Shown here piece by piece: positions 17,794 through 27,149 of a stretch of DNA of 64,000 nucleotides. The stretch is from Thermomicrobium sp. 4228-Ro (lineage in GTDB: Bacteria; Chloroflexota; Chloroflexia; Thermomicrobiales; Thermomicrobiaceae), in NCBI RefSeq assembly GCF_026241205.1, contig NZ_JAPFQM010000001.1:1116001-1180000 (forward strand), read 5' to 3'. The translations under genes were made by a program, and so were the position numbers. How positions within the stretch are numbered: position 1 is the first letter of the stretch; each line of letters opens with the position of its first letter. Under the pieces are notes generated by a model. That model had not been told where the DNA came from. It did no database searches and saw only the letters and a program-made list of their open reading frames with translations.

Positions 17794-20688
17794 TCAGCCA
17801 ACGGAGATCGCGGGGGTCGCTCGTTGCAAAACCCGTCGTAAAGCTTGTCCCGTGTAGGAATGCTCGATCGCGGCGATCTCTTCCGGCGTGCCGGTAGCGA
17901 TCACGTATCCACCGGCTGCGCCACCCTCGGGGCCGAGGTCGATGACGTAGTCAGCGCACTTGATCACGTCGAGGTTGTGCTCGATCACGATCACCGTGTT
18001 ACCGGCATCGGTCAACCGCTGCAGCACAGCCAGTAACCGCTCGATGTCGGCGAAGTGCAAGCCGGTGGTCGGCTCGTCGAGGATGTAGAGCGTGCGTCCG
18101 GTGGCGCGCCGGCTGAGTTCCGTCGCCAGCTTCACGCGCTGTGCCTCGCCACCCGAGAGCGTCGTCGCCGGTTGCCCTAGCTTGATGTAGCCGAGGCCGA
18201 CGTCGGAGAGCGTCTGCAGTTTCGCTCGGATCGCCGGGAAAGCGTCGAAGAACTCGAGTGCCTCGTCGACGGTCATCTCGAGCACGTCGGCGATGCTCTT
18301 CCCGCGGTAGGTGATCTCGAGCGCCTCGCGGTTGTAGCGTCGCCCGTGGCAGACCTCGCACGGTACGTAGACATCGGGGAGGAACTGCATCGAGATCTGG
18401 ATGACGCCCTGCCCCTCGCAGGCCTCGCACCGGCCACCCTTGACGTTGAACGAGAAGCGTCCCGGCGCATATCCCCGTGCCTTGGCCTCCGGAAGCGAAG
18501 CGAAGAGCTCGCGGATCGGCGTGAACACGCCGGTGTAGGTCGCCGGGTTGGAACGGGGTGTCCGGCCGATCGGGCTCTGGTCGATGTTGATCACCTTGTC
18601 GATGTGCTCGATCCCCTCGATCACGTCGTGCGCCCCGGGACGCTCCTTGGCCCGGTAGAAGAGTTGAGCGAGACGCCGGTAGAGCGTATCGACCACCAGC
18701 GTGCTCTTGCCCGATCCGGAGACGCCCGTCACGCAGACGAAGCAGCCGAGCGGGAAGGCGACGTCGATGTTCTTGAGGTTGTTTTCCCGAGCACCCCGGA
18801 CGACGAGCCACTTGCCGTTTCCTGCTCGTCGTCGCTCCGGTACCGGAATGCTGCGGGCGCCGCTGAGATACTGGCCGGTCAGCGAGTCGGGCGCGCGGAC
18901 GATCGCCTCGAGCGGCCCAGCAGCCACCACCCGGCCACCGTGCTCGCCGGCACCCGGGCCGATATCGATGATCCAGTCGGCGGCACGGATCGTCTCCTCG
19001 TCGTGCTCCACCACGATCACCGTGTTGCCGAGGTCGCGCAAGCGCAGGAGCGTGCGGATGAGGCGCTGGTTGTCGCGCGGGTGCAACCCGATGCTCGGTT
19101 CGTCGAGCACGTAGAGGACGCCCATGAGACGACTGCCGATCTGCGTCGCCAGCCGGATCCGCTGGGCCTCGCCACCCGAGAGCGTCGCCGTCGGGCGGTC
19201 GAGCGTCAGGTAGTCGAGCCCGACGTCGACGAGGAAACCCAGGCGCTCGCGGATCTCCTTGAGGATCTGGTGGGCGATCCGCCGCTCCCGCTCGCTGAGC
19301 GGTGTCCGCGCTTCGTCGGCAAGCATGTCGAAGAACGCGAGTGCTTCGCCGATCGACAGTCGCGTGACCTCGACGATCGAACGACCGGCGACCGTTACGG
19401 CCCGGCTTTCCCGGCGCAACCGCGAACCGCCGCAGTCCGGGCACGGGTGCGCCGACATGTATTGCTCGATCTCGGCCCGCACGTAGTCGGAGTTCGTACT
19501 CTCGTAGCGGCGACGCAGGCTCGGGATCACCCCCTCGAAGGTGACGAGATAGGAGCGCTCGCGTCCGCTGCGTCCGGCGTAGCGCAGCGTGACGGAGCGG
19601 CCTCCGTCGCCGTAGAGGATGAGCTGCTTGACGCGCTCCGGCAGCTCGCGCCAGGGAACGTCGGTACGGAACCCCTCGGCTCGCGCCAGGGCACGCAGCA
19701 TGGCCAGGTACCAGGCGCTGCTCTCTCGTCCCTCCTTGAACCAGGGGGCGATCGCTCCCTCCTCGAGCGACCGGTCAGGGTCGGGCACGATGAGGTCGGG
19801 GTCGAATTCCATCCGGCTACCGAGCCCGTCGCAGGTCGGGCACGCTCCGTGCGGGCTATTGAAGGAGAAGCTGCGCGGCTCGAGTTCCGGCAGGCTGATC
19901 CCGCAGTGGACGCACGCGTTCTTTTCCGAGAAAACGATCGGTTCGCCCTCCAGCGGCTGGACGACGGCGAGTCCGCCACCCAGCTTGACCGCCGTCTCGA
20001 GTGCCTCGACGACACGCAGATGGAACGCGTGGCTCTCCTCGTCGTCGCGCGCCCGCACCACCAGGCGGTCGACCACTACCTCGATCGTGTGGCGCTTGTT
20101 CTTGGCCAGCGCGATCGGCTCGTCGAGCTCGCGGAGTTCACCGTCGATCCGGACGCGGGTGAAGCCAGCGCGCCGGAGTTCTTCGAGGATGCCCTGGTGC
20201 TCTCCCTTGCGGTCCTTGACGACCGGCGCCAGGATGTAGAGTCGCGTTCCCACCGGGAGGGCCTCGACCTGCTCGGCCATCTGCTGCACGGTCTGGGCCT
20301 GGATCGGACGGCCGCACTCCGGGCAGTGCGGTTGACCGATCCGCGCGTAGAGGAGGCGGAGGTAATCGTAGATCTCGGTCTGCGTACCGACCGTGGAGCG
20401 CGGGTTGTGACTGGCTGCCTTCTGGTCGATCGAGATCGCTGGGGAGAGCCCCTCGATCTGGTCGACGTCGGGCTTTTCCATCAAGCCGAGGAACTGCCGC
20501 GCGTAGGCTGAGAGCGACTCCACGTAGCGCCGTTGCCCTTCGGCGTAGATCGTGTCGAACGCGAGGCTCGACTTCCCCGAACCGGACAAGCCGGTGATGA
20601 CGACCAGCTTGTCGCGTGGGATCTCGACGTCGATGTTCTTGAGGTTGTGCTCGCGGGCGCCGCGGACGACGATCTTGTCGCTGGCCAT
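17794..20688 (-). CDS. uvrA: Excinuclease ABC subunit A
   Basis: 964 aa UvrA, the damage-sensing ATPase of nucleotide excision repair, which loads UvrB at bulky lesions. Two ABC modules are seen: Walker [15 protein letters not shown] near residue 32 and [15 protein letters not shown] near 640, signatures [18 protein letters not shown] and [17 protein letters not shown], and the Walker B segments [16 protein letters not shown] and [15 protein letters not shown]. Zinc-binding pairs include [18 protein letters not shown] and [20 protein letters not shown] 20688 is preceded by AGGGGAG and begins [20 protein letters not shown]; the in-frame extension upstream is not conserved in character. A palindrome and a -10 element lie just upstream. 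Confidence 0.98.
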   Translation of the reverse strand: MASDKIVVRGAREHNLKNIDVEIPRDKLVVITGLSGSGKSSLAFDTIYAEGQRRYVESLSAYARQFLGLMEKPDVDQIEGLSPAISIDQKAASHNPRSTVGTQTEIYDYLRLLYARIGQPHCPECGRPIQAQTVQQMAEQVEALPVGTRLYILAPVVKDRKGEHQGILEELRRAGFTRVRIDGELRELDEPIALAKNKRHTIEVVVDRLVVRARDDEESHAFHLRVVEALETAVKLGGGLAVVQPLEGEPIVFSEKNACVHCGISLPELEPRSFSFNSPHGACPTCDGLGSRMEFDPDLIVPDPDRSLEEGAIAPWFKEGRESSAWYLAMLRALARAEGFRTDVPWRELPERVKQLILYGDGGRSVTLRYAGRSGRERSYLVTFEGVIPSLRRRYESTNSDYVRAEIEQYMSAHPCPDCGGSRLRRESRAVTVAGRSIVEVTRLSIGEALAFFDMLADEARTPLSERERRIAHQILKEIRERLGFLVDVGLDYLTLDRPTATLSGGEAQRIRLATQIGSRLMGVLYVLDEPSIGLHPRDNQRLIRTLLRLRDLGNTVIVVEHDEETIRAADWIIDIGPGAGEHGGRVVAAGPLEAIVRAPDSLTGQYLSGARSIPVPERRRAGNGKWLVVRGARENNLKNIDVAFPLGCFVCVTGVSGSGKSTLVVDTLYRRLAQLFYRAKERPGAHDVIEGIEHIDKVINIDQSPIGRTPRSNPATYTGVFTPIRELFASLPEAKARGYAPGRFSFNVKGGRCEACEGQGVIQISMQFLPDVYVPCEVCHGRRYNREALEITYRGKSIADVLEMTVDEALEFFDAFPAIRAKLQTLSDVGLGYIKLGQPATTLSGGEAQRVKLATELSRRATGRTLYILDEPTTGLHFADIERLLAVLQRLTDAGNTVIVIEHNLDVIKCADYVIDLGPEGGAAGGYVIATGTPEEIAAIEHSYTGQALRRVLQRATPAISVG

Positions 20689-20703
20689 GGAACTCCCCTG
20701 CCC

Positions 20704-20733
20704 GTGTCCGGACACAGGCACCGGACTATTGTA
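20704..20733 (-). promoter_or_regulatory. uvrA -10 element with downstream palindromic operator candidate
   Basis: On the minus strand TACAAT (20733-20728) is a good -10 hexamer; the -35 region 17 bases further up is weak. A perfect 12-base palindrome GTGTCCGGACAC lies at 20704-20715, starting about 6 bases after the expected transcript start and ahead of the uvrA ribosome site. Its position would suit repression, and uvrA is often under SOS control, but whether this is a LexA site is unknown. Confidence 0.45.
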
Positions 20734-21085
20734 GCAACCGGGCGCGGCTGGTTGACTCGCTGGCACGGGCTGACGGGAGACGGAGGCGCGTGTGTTCCTC
20801 GATCGATCCGTTCTGTGCGGTCACTGCGAGCTTGTAACGAGCGTACCCCCACTCGGCTACTCGTCCAGCTCCGCGCCATACTCACTCGCTCTCTTGTCAG
20901 TGCGGCCCCGGTCTCAGCGACCGGGGCACGGGCAGTCGATCGGCCGAGACGAGGCCGAGCACCCTCCAGGATCACGGTCGTCCGTTGCTCTCCTCCGGAC
21001 CGCTTGCCGTACTCCGGGATGAACTCGCCCTTCCACGCTGGGGGACGGGGCCGGAGGCGAGTGCCGCGGGGTAGTTGGACGATCG
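20734..21085. other. Non-coding stretch between uvrA and the secreted repeat protein
   Basis: About 350 bases with no protein-like frame and no tRNA fold that I can see. It holds the far upstream region of uvrA and GC-rich short repeats such as CCGGTCTCAGCGACCGG (a small hairpin near 20908-20926). The flanking 3' end carries the hairpin at 21086-21124. Confidence 0.5.
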
Positions 21086-21124
21086 GAGACCGGGGAACCC
21101 GAGTGCTTCGAGTTCCCCGGTCTC
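21086..21124 (-). terminator. Long perfect hairpin after the secreted repeat protein gene
   Basis: A 13-bp perfect stem (21086-21098 with 21112-21124) around a 13-base loop, 19 bases past the stop of the 697-aa gene read on the minus strand. There is no clear T run after it, so it may act as a transcript-end or stability hairpin rather than a classic intrinsic terminator. Confidence 0.55.
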
Positions 21125-21142
21125 GCTCGGTCGCAGTGACGC

Positions 21143-23236
21143 TTACGGGGCCCAGCTCATCGACTGGCTCACCTGGGGCTCGCCGGGGTCGCACAAGGTA
21201 TTCAGGTTCAGGTCCCAGCAGACTGTCACCGGGACCGTCGTATTCGTTCCCCAGAGCTCGATCGTGGCGACCCCGAACAGCGTCGTCGTGACGGTCTGCG
21301 GGCTCGGCCCGCCGTTGATCGTCAACCCAGGGCCAGTGACGATGAGCTGTTGCGCTGGCATCTGCACACCGTTCTCGTCGACCGTCTGGGCCACGATGAA
21401 GGTGTGGACACCGTTCTTGAAGCCTGGGCCGGGGCCGTAGTCGACGCGCAGTGCCCGACCAGCCGTGCCGACGTTGTAGGCGGACGAGCCGTCAGCCTGC
21501 ACGTCGTAGTTCACGTTGTTGGTGATCGCCACCATTTGACCGCTCCCCGGTGCATGCGTGACGCGCACCTGACCCTGGAAATCGCTCGGCAGGGTCCCCT
21601 GGCTCGGCGCATACACGGTGATGGCTCCCCGCGGCGCGATACCAGCGAGCGTCAGCGGCGAGGGCGGCTGCGCGGTGCCGGTCGCGTCATAGAACTCGAC
21701 CGTGACCGTCGCGGCGGTGGTGGTGCTCGTGTTGAAGAGCTGGACACCGCTGTTGTCGTTCCCGCTCACCCCCGCCTTCTGATAGAGCGGGACGCGCAGG
21801 ACGGGCGCAGTGACCGGTGCGTTGATCCCCATCGAGGTCAGGGCCTGCCCGACGTCCTGCCCACCGCCGGTGTACTTGACGGCGTCGACCGAGACGATGA
21901 CCGGCTGGCTGCTGCTGAGCACTGCCTGGGCGAGCTGGCCGCCGCTCCCGCTGAGGTAGTCGAAGTTCATGCCGTTCTGCGGTACGGAGAGGCTCTTGGT
22001 CGTGATCAGGCTCCCGTTCGGGGCATAGTAGTCGATCGTCACCGTCGCCGGTCCCCCACCGACGTTCGTGATGGCGATACCAGTGTTCCAGTCGAAGTAC
22101 GCCTGGAAGACCAGCGGGACGTAGACCGTGTTGCTCAGCACCGCGCATGGCAACGCGAGGTTGGTCAGCGCCATGTTGACCGGCGTACCCCACGGCTGCG
22201 ATGGCTTGATCCGGTCGACCGAGGCAGCGAGGAAGCAGCCGGGACCCTGGATACGCGCGGTGCCGAGCCAGTTCTGCGGGAGACCAGCTCCGACCAGGTC
22301 CAAGTTCCACGTCCCGCCGGCCGCGATCGTCTGCGTGAGGCTGTGCGTCTGGGCGCCGCTCGGATGCTGGTAGAACAGGGCCGTCGCCGGACACGAGCTC
22401 CCGCCGAAGTTCGTGATGTGCAGGACCGTCTTCCAGCCGTTGTAGTCGGCTTGCGCGATCGGCACCGCCAGGTCATTGGCGAGCGCCTGCTGCTGCCCGA
22501 GCCCGCTGTACCCGCTCACCATCAGGTGGCTGGAGCTGGTGCGCCCGTTGCTCGAGGGGGCTGGCGCGACCAGCTTGACGGCGACGCTGAGGCGGGCTGG
22601 CCGGCAGGGGAAATCGTAGGCGACGATGACCTGGTAGTTGGAGTTGACCGCTGGTTCCGCTCCGGCAGGGGACCAGTTGACGTTCAAGGTCGTCCCGACC
22701 TGGTTCCAGTTGTAGACGCCAGGTGCGTACCACGTCGTACCCTGGCTGACCGAGACGTTGGTGACGTTGATCCCAGCCGGTACGCTGAGCGAGACCGTGT
22801 CAGCAGAGTTGATCGGAGCGTTTCGCTTCACCGTGTACGACTGCACAGCTTGGCTGGCGCAGGCGCCGGTCTCGCGTCCGAAGATCAGGAGGCCTCCACC
22901 CGGATTGCTGCCGAAGAGCGCCGCGGCGGCGATCGCGGTGGTGCCGTTCCCCGCGATGTTGACCGAGGTGATGGGCGTCCCGTCCGCTTTGGCGATATCG
23001 GCTGCGATCGGGAACTGGCTCGCGTTGGCGATCTGGACGACGCCGTGCCAGGGGCCGGTGCCGGCGATCGTCTCGTTGTTCGGGACATAGGGGACGACGA
23101 TCTGGTCATCGACTTGCCAGGTGCTGCTGACCGGAGTCAGGGCTGTCCACGTCGCGGTTACTGGGAGTCCCCATGCGAGGCTGCTCGCGACGATGAGGAT
23201 CATCGCAAGAAGGGTACGCCGGATTCGTCGTGGCAT
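21143..23236 (-). CDS. Large secreted protein with repeated beta-sandwich-like modules
   Basis: 697 aa with a clear signal peptide (RRTLLAMILIVASSLAWG, cleavage near 25-30) and no further membrane anchor. The mature part is rich in Gly, Thr, Asn, Val and low in charge, as in surface or S-layer-associated proteins. I see at least four related segments that pair an aromatic lead with an I-x-N strand: WHGVVQIANAS, WKTVLHITNFGGSS, NTGIAITNVGGGPATVTIDY and SGVQLFNTSTTTAATVTVEF, each followed by a strand-rich stretch and a Pro/Gly turn. This repeating pattern suggests a chain of beta-sandwich domains. Function is not recognised; adhesion or envelope structure is plausible. Preceded by a strong promoter and a leader of about 240 bases. 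Confidence 0.8.
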   Translation of the reverse strand: MPRRIRRTLLAMILIVASSLAWGLPVTATWTALTPVSSTWQVDDQIVVPYVPNNETIAGTGPWHGVVQIANASQFPIAADIAKADGTPITSVNIAGNGTTAIAAAALFGSNPGGGLLIFGRETGACASQAVQSYTVKRNAPINSADTVSLSVPAGINVTNVSVSQGTTWYAPGVYNWNQVGTTLNVNWSPAGAEPAVNSNYQVIVAYDFPCRPARLSVAVKLVAPAPSSNGRTSSSHLMVSGYSGLGQQQALANDLAVPIAQADYNGWKTVLHITNFGGSSCPATALFYQHPSGAQTHSLTQTIAAGGTWNLDLVGAGLPQNWLGTARIQGPGCFLAASVDRIKPSQPWGTPVNMALTNLALPCAVLSNTVYVPLVFQAYFDWNTGIAITNVGGGPATVTIDYYAPNGSLITTKSLSVPQNGMNFDYLSGSGGQLAQAVLSSSQPVIVSVDAVKYTGGGQDVGQALTSMGINAPVTAPVLRVPLYQKAGVSGNDNSGVQLFNTSTTTAATVTVEFYDATGTAQPPSPLTLAGIAPRGAITVYAPSQGTLPSDFQGQVRVTHAPGSGQMVAITNNVNYDVQADGSSAYNVGTAGRALRVDYGPGPGFKNGVHTFIVAQTVDENGVQMPAQQLIVTGPGLTINGGPSPQTVTTTLFGVATIELWGTNTTVPVTVCWDLNLNTLCDPGEPQVSQSMSWAP

Positions 23237-23475
23237 GGCCTGCTCCTCTCTACAGACTCTCGCACTTCCGAAGCGGGGTCGCTGCGGCGCAGGGTCTTGG
23301 ACCCACCCGGCGAGAAGCGCTGTTCTGGCTGGCTCTCCCTCCTCTCGCGGTCACCCGGGACCGCAAACTGGCGAGTCCTGCATCCTCACGAGATCAGGGA
23401 AGCCCTCCGGCTGTCGAACGGCTCGGAATCCCCAAGCCTGCGGCACTCGCCTCCTCGGCGCTGCGGTGGAGCGAT
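23237..23475 (-). other. Long 5' leader of the secreted repeat protein gene
   Basis: About 240 bases between the promoter start point and the ATG on the minus strand, with no protein-like frame. It contains a 7-bp long-range pair (GGCGAGT, 23451-23445, with ACTCGCC, 23376-23370) and directly after it a compact hairpin with stem GCGGTC/GACCGC (23364-23347). The spacing and pairing suggest a structured leader, but it fits no riboswitch class I can name. Confidence 0.4.
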
Positions 23476-23482
23476 ACCCCCA

Positions 23483-23511
23483 ACTGTACTCGAAGCGAGA
23501 CTCTCGGTCAA
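23483..23511 (-). promoter_or_regulatory. Promoter of the secreted repeat protein gene
   Basis: Minus-strand TTGACC (23511-23506), 17-base spacer, TACAGT (23488-23483): a good vegetative sigma match. Transcription would begin near 23476, leaving a leader of about 240 bases. Confidence 0.6.
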
Positions 23512-23598
23512 GCTCCAGTTTCGTTGAGCTGCCTCGAGCGCCGGTGCGCGCAGCTCGTTCGCAACCGGGTCGTTCCTGTCTCTCGTAAGACAACGGAC

Positions 23599-23635
23599 GA
23601 GCCCGCTCCGCGGTTACAACTCGGGGAGCGGGCTC
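23599..23635 (-). terminator. Hairpin after the pdhABC genes
   Basis: An 11-bp perfect GC stem (23599-23609 with 23625-23635) with a 15-base loop, located 24 bases past the E2 gene stop on the minus strand and followed by a weakly T-rich stretch (GTCCGTTGTCTT). It probably ends the E1alpha-E1beta-E2 transcript. Confidence 0.6.
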
Positions 23636-23658
23636 AGCCACCGTAGGCACGAGCCGGT

Positions 23659-24972
23659 TCAGCGAACCAGCAGGAGCATCGGGTGTTCGAGGAGGTGTCG
23701 CACCGTCTCGAGGAAGCGGGCGGCAGCGGCACCGTCGGCGACGCGGTGGTCGACCGAGAGGGTCAGGCGCAGGCGGCGGACCGGAACCGGCTCGTCGCTT
23801 CCCTCGCGATAGACCGGCTCGCGAAGGATGCTGCCGACGGCGAGGATCGCTGCCTGCGGCGGATTGATGATGGCGGTGAAGTGCTCGACCAGCCCGAACA
23901 TCCCGAGGTTCGAGATCGTGAAGGTGCCGCCCTGGTATTCCTCGGGACGCAGCTGCTCCTCGCGCGCCCGGGCGATCAGGTCTTTCGTCAGGCGAGCGAT
24001 CTCACCGAGCGGCTTGCGATCGGCGTCGGGGACGAACGGTGCGATCAGGCCGTGCTCGGTCGCGACCGCGATGTTGATGTCGATGCGCTTGTAGACGCGC
24101 AGCTGGTTGGGCGCGACGAAGCTCGCGTTGAGCGTCGGATGCTCGCGCAGCGCGAGTGCGCAGGCCTTGATCAGGAGATCGGTGACCGAAACACGCTCTT
24201 CCTCCGGCACCTGGGCGTTGATCTGCTCGCGCAACGCCAGAAGGTCGTCGATCTCGACGACTGTCGTGACGAAGAAGTGTGGGGCTTGCTGGAAGCTCTC
24301 GGCCATCCGCCGCGCGATCGTCTGACGCATCCGGCCGAGCTCCACCACCTCGAATTCCGGCAGGCCAGGCGGCGGTGGCGCGGGAGGAGCAACCGGTGCT
24401 ACCGCTGGAGCCGCTGGTGCTGCGGCAGGTGGAGGTGGTGCAGGCGGTGCCTCCGGTGCGCGTGGTGCGGTGATCAACGGCAGGATGTCCTCCTTCACGA
24501 TGCGCCCACCTGGCCCGCTCCCGCGGATCTTCGTGAGATCGATGCCGTGTTCGGCAGCCAGACGTCGCACGAGCGGAGAGGCACGCACGCGCTCTCCGGG
24601 CGGCGGCGCTTCCTCCTCGGGAGGAGCGCCCGGGGCGGCACCCGGGGGTGCCGACGGGGCTGCAGGCGCCGCTGGTGCAGCAGCCGCGCCCACGGTCGCT
24701 CCCGCTGGTACCGCTTCTTCCGCGAGCTTCTCACCCGGCTCGCCGATGAGCGCGATCGGCTGACCGACCGGTATCGTCTCGCCCTCTCTGGCGAGCAGTT
24801 TCAAGATCACGCCGGAGGCGAACGACTCGATCTCGATGTTGACCTTGTCCGTCTCGATCTCGGCGATCGGCTCGCCGCGCTCGACGTACTCCCCTTCGTG
24901 CTTCAGCCAGCGGAGAATCGTGCCCTCTTTCATGTCATACCCCATCTGGGGCATGACGAGTGGTCGCGCCAT
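23659..24972 (-). CDS. pdhC: 2-oxo acid dehydrogenase E2, dihydrolipoamide acyltransferase
   Basis: 437 aa E2 of a pyruvate-type (or acetoin/branched-chain) dehydrogenase complex; it passes the acyl group from E1 through a lipoyl-lysine to CoA. Domains: one lipoyl domain (1-80) with ETDKVNIEIES (lipoylated Lys near 41); an Ala/Pro-rich linker; a peripheral subunit-binding domain (about 125-160; ASPLVRRLAAEHGIDL); a second long Ala/Pro linker; and the catalytic domain (about 205-437) with the LSVDHRVADGAAAARFL active-site His motif near the end. ATG 24972 follows GGAGGG. It is the last gene of the E1alpha-E1beta-E2 operon; no E3 gene is present in the window. Substrate choice cannot be settled from sequence alone. 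Confidence 0.93.
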   Translation of the reverse strand: MARPLVMPQMGYDMKEGTILRWLKHEGEYVERGEPIAEIETDKVNIEIESFASGVILKLLAREGETIPVGQPIALIGEPGEKLAEEAVPAGATVGAAAAPAAPAAPSAPPGAAPGAPPEEEAPPPGERVRASPLVRRLAAEHGIDLTKIRGSGPGGRIVKEDILPLITAPRAPEAPPAPPPPAAAPAAPAVAPVAPPAPPPPGLPEFEVVELGRMRQTIARRMAESFQQAPHFFVTTVVEIDDLLALREQINAQVPEEERVSVTDLLIKACALALREHPTLNASFVAPNQLRVYKRIDINIAVATEHGLIAPFVPDADRKPLGEIARLTKDLIARAREEQLRPEEYQGGTFTISNLGMFGLVEHFTAIINPPQAAILAVGSILREPVYREGSDEPVPVRRLRLTLSVDHRVADGAAAARFLETVRHLLEHPMLLLVR

Positions 24973-25002
24973 AGCGATCCCTCCGTCCTCAGGCACCCGG
25001 CG

Positions 25003-26007
25003 CTAGCGAGCGACCGGTACGAGGGTGCGCTGGTAGAGCACCTCGCGTACCGCTTCGATCACCTTGTCCTTGTTCGGCACCACCAGGCGTTCCAAGTTAC
25101 GCGCATACGGCATCGGCACCTCGACGCTGGCCACCCGCGCGATCGGCGCGTCCAGATAGTCGATCGCACGCTCCTGGACGGATGCGGCGATCTCCGCGCC
25201 GACGCCGAAGGACTTCCATCCCTCCTCGACGATGACGAGGCGGTTCGTCTTCTGGACCGAGCGGACGATCGTCTCGATGTCGAGCGGTCGCAGGACGCGG
25301 AGGTCGATGACCTCGCACTCGATTCCTTCGCGGGCAAGCTCCTCGGCGGCACCGAGCGCGAGATAGTAGCCGCGCAGCCAGGAAACGATCGTCACATCGC
25401 GCCCCTCACGGCGGACTTCCGCGCCTTCCAAGGGCAAGAGGAAATCCTCGCCGTCCGGCACCTCACCGCGGTTCCGGTAGATGAGCGAGTGCTCGATGAA
25501 GATGACCGGATCGTTGCCCCGGATCGCTGCTTTCAAGAATCCCTTGGCGTCCTTCGGGACTGCCGGAGCCACGACCCGCAGGCCCGGCACGTAGGCGAAG
25601 TAGTTCTCGAAGAACTGCGAGTGCGTCGCCGCCAGCTGCCCGAATCCCTCGACCGTGCGGACGACGACTGGTGCCGTGAACTGTCCGTTGAACATGTAGT
25701 AGATCTTCGCCAGGTGGTTGACGATCTGGTCCATCGCGAGGAGCGAGAAGTTGATCGTCATCAGCTCGACGACCGGCCGAAGTCCGCCGATCGCAGCACC
25801 GATTCCCAGGCCGACGATACCGAGCTCAGCGATCGGTGTATCGCGGACGCGTTCCGGGCCGAATTCCTGCAGAAACCCGCGCGTGACGGCGTACGATCCA
25901 CCGTACGCGCCGATATCTTCACCCATCAAGAAGACGCGCTCGTCGCGATACATCTCCTCGCGCAGGGCCTCGCGCAACGCGTCGCGGTAGGTCAATTCAC
26001 GAGCCAT
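25003..26007 (-). CDS. pdhB: 2-oxo acid dehydrogenase E1 component, beta subunit
   Basis: 334 aa beta subunit of the heterotetrameric E1, which decarboxylates the 2-oxo acid on thiamine diphosphate. The family N-terminus LTYRDALREALREEMYRDE and VFLMGEDIGAYGG (Glu that activates the cofactor) are clear, followed by GFLQEFGPERVRDTPIAELG, NHLAKIYYMFNGQF and the C-terminal VIDLRVLRPLDIETI and VIVEEGWKSFG segments. It lies 18 bases after pdhA and 30 before pdhC, a compact operon. Typical length is 325-335. Confidence 0.95.
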   Translation of the reverse strand: MARELTYRDALREALREEMYRDERVFLMGEDIGAYGGSYAVTRGFLQEFGPERVRDTPIAELGIVGLGIGAAIGGLRPVVELMTINFSLLAMDQIVNHLAKIYYMFNGQFTAPVVVRTVEGFGQLAATHSQFFENYFAYVPGLRVVAPAVPKDAKGFLKAAIRGNDPVIFIEHSLIYRNRGEVPDGEDFLLPLEGAEVRREGRDVTIVSWLRGYYLALGAAEELAREGIECEVIDLRVLRPLDIETIVRSVQKTNRLVIVEEGWKSFGVGAEIAASVQERAIDYLDAPIARVASVEVPMPYARNLERLVVPNKDKVIEAVREVLYQRTLVPVAR

Positions 26008-26025
26008 TCTGGACCCTACCCCTCT

Positions 26026-27039
26026 CTAGCGCACGGTGATCGGGTCAGCGTAGGCGTACTGCGTCAGCGTCGCCGGATCCGGCTCCGGACTCTCCTCCGC
26101 GAAGCGGACTGCCTCGGCGACTGCTTCCTCGACCGCCTGATCGAGCGCCGCCAGTTCCTCCTCGGTCGCCACGGTGTGGGAGAGCAACTTCTGGCGGAAG
26201 AGCACGATCGGATCGCGCTGACGCCGCCACTCCTCGACTTCCTCTTTGGAACGGTAGGTCTCGGGATCGGCCATGGAGTGGCCGCGGTAGCGGTACGTCA
26301 GTGCCTCGATGAAGTAGGGGCCGTTCTCGCTCCGGCAGTGCTCGAGTGCGCGCTTCGTCACTTCGTAGACAGCGAGGACATCCTGGCCGTCGACCTGCTC
26401 GGCTGGGATATCGTAGGCGCAGGCCTTGCGGTACATCTCGCGCACTGCCGAGGCATGAGCAACCGCCGTACCCATACCGTACTGGTTGTTCTCGCACAGG
26501 AAGAGCACCGGGAGCTTCCAGAGAGCGGCGAAGTTGAGCGCCTCGTGGAACGCACCGTTGTTCGTCGCGCCATCGCCGAAGATCGCGACCGCGACGCGGC
26601 GCTGGTTCAGGTATTTGCTCGCCAGCCCCAGCCCGGCTGCGATCGGCAGGAGTCCAGCGACGATCGCATAACCGCCCCAGAAGTGCTTGGAGGCGTCGGC
26701 GAAGTGCATCGATCCACCGCGGCCGCCGACCAGCCCGGTCGCTTTGCCGAAGAGTTCGGCCATGCATCGGCGCGGGTCGAGCCCGAGCGCGAGGGCATAG
26801 CCGTGGTCGCGATAGTGCGTTACCAGGTGATCCTCGGGGTCCATCGCTCGGATCGCACCGACGGCGACTGCTTCTTCGCCGATGTACAGGTGCAGGAACC
26901 CAGCGATCTTCCCCAGCGCATACTGCTCAGCTGCCACTTCCTCGAAACGCCGGATCAGCACCATCAACCGGTACATCTCGAGGAGCTCGCTCTTGGTGAG
27001 CGCTACCCCAGGCAGCTGGCCATCGACTGTACTGGTCAT
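26026..27039 (-). CDS. pdhA: 2-oxo acid dehydrogenase E1 component, alpha subunit
   Basis: 337 aa alpha subunit carrying the thiamine diphosphate site: FGDGATNNGAFHEALNFAAL followed by CENNQYGMGT is the GDG...NN motif (about residues 165-205). LMVLIRRFEE and the GFLHLYIGEEAVAVG block near the start, HYRDHGYALALG and GGRGGSMHFAD in the middle, and the phosphorylation-loop-like RYRGHSMADPETYR are as in PDH and acetoin dehydrogenases. It is the first gene of the operon on the minus strand, 110 bases after the adenosine-specific kinase gene. Confidence 0.95.
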   Translation of the reverse strand: MTSTVDGQLPGVALTKSELLEMYRLMVLIRRFEEVAAEQYALGKIAGFLHLYIGEEAVAVGAIRAMDPEDHLVTHYRDHGYALALGLDPRRCMAELFGKATGLVGGRGGSMHFADASKHFWGGYAIVAGLLPIAAGLGLASKYLNQRRVAVAIFGDGATNNGAFHEALNFAALWKLPVLFLCENNQYGMGTAVAHASAVREMYRKACAYDIPAEQVDGQDVLAVYEVTKRALEHCRSENGPYFIEALTYRYRGHSMADPETYRSKEEVEEWRRQRDPIVLFRQKLLSHTVATEEELAALDQAVEEAVAEAVRFAEESPEPDPATLTQYAYADPITVR

Positions 27040-27149
27040 CGCAACCCTCCTGCCTCCAGTGGCTGGGTCACAGCTCGTCCCCTCTCCGAGGGATTCACGG
27101 CATCGTGAACGCTGCGACCTCCTGACGGTGACACCGGCACAACCAGCGC

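Noticed and set aside
18346-20511. A 721-codon + strand frame opposite uvrA
   Set aside because: Shadow of uvrA: no ribosome site, no recognisable domain, low-complexity Arg/Asp/Val composition.
23683-27108. A 1141-codon open frame on the + strand opposite pdhABC
   Set aside because: It is antisense to three well-conserved genes; the composition (Arg/Asp/His-rich, no domain) is that of a GC-rich shadow frame.
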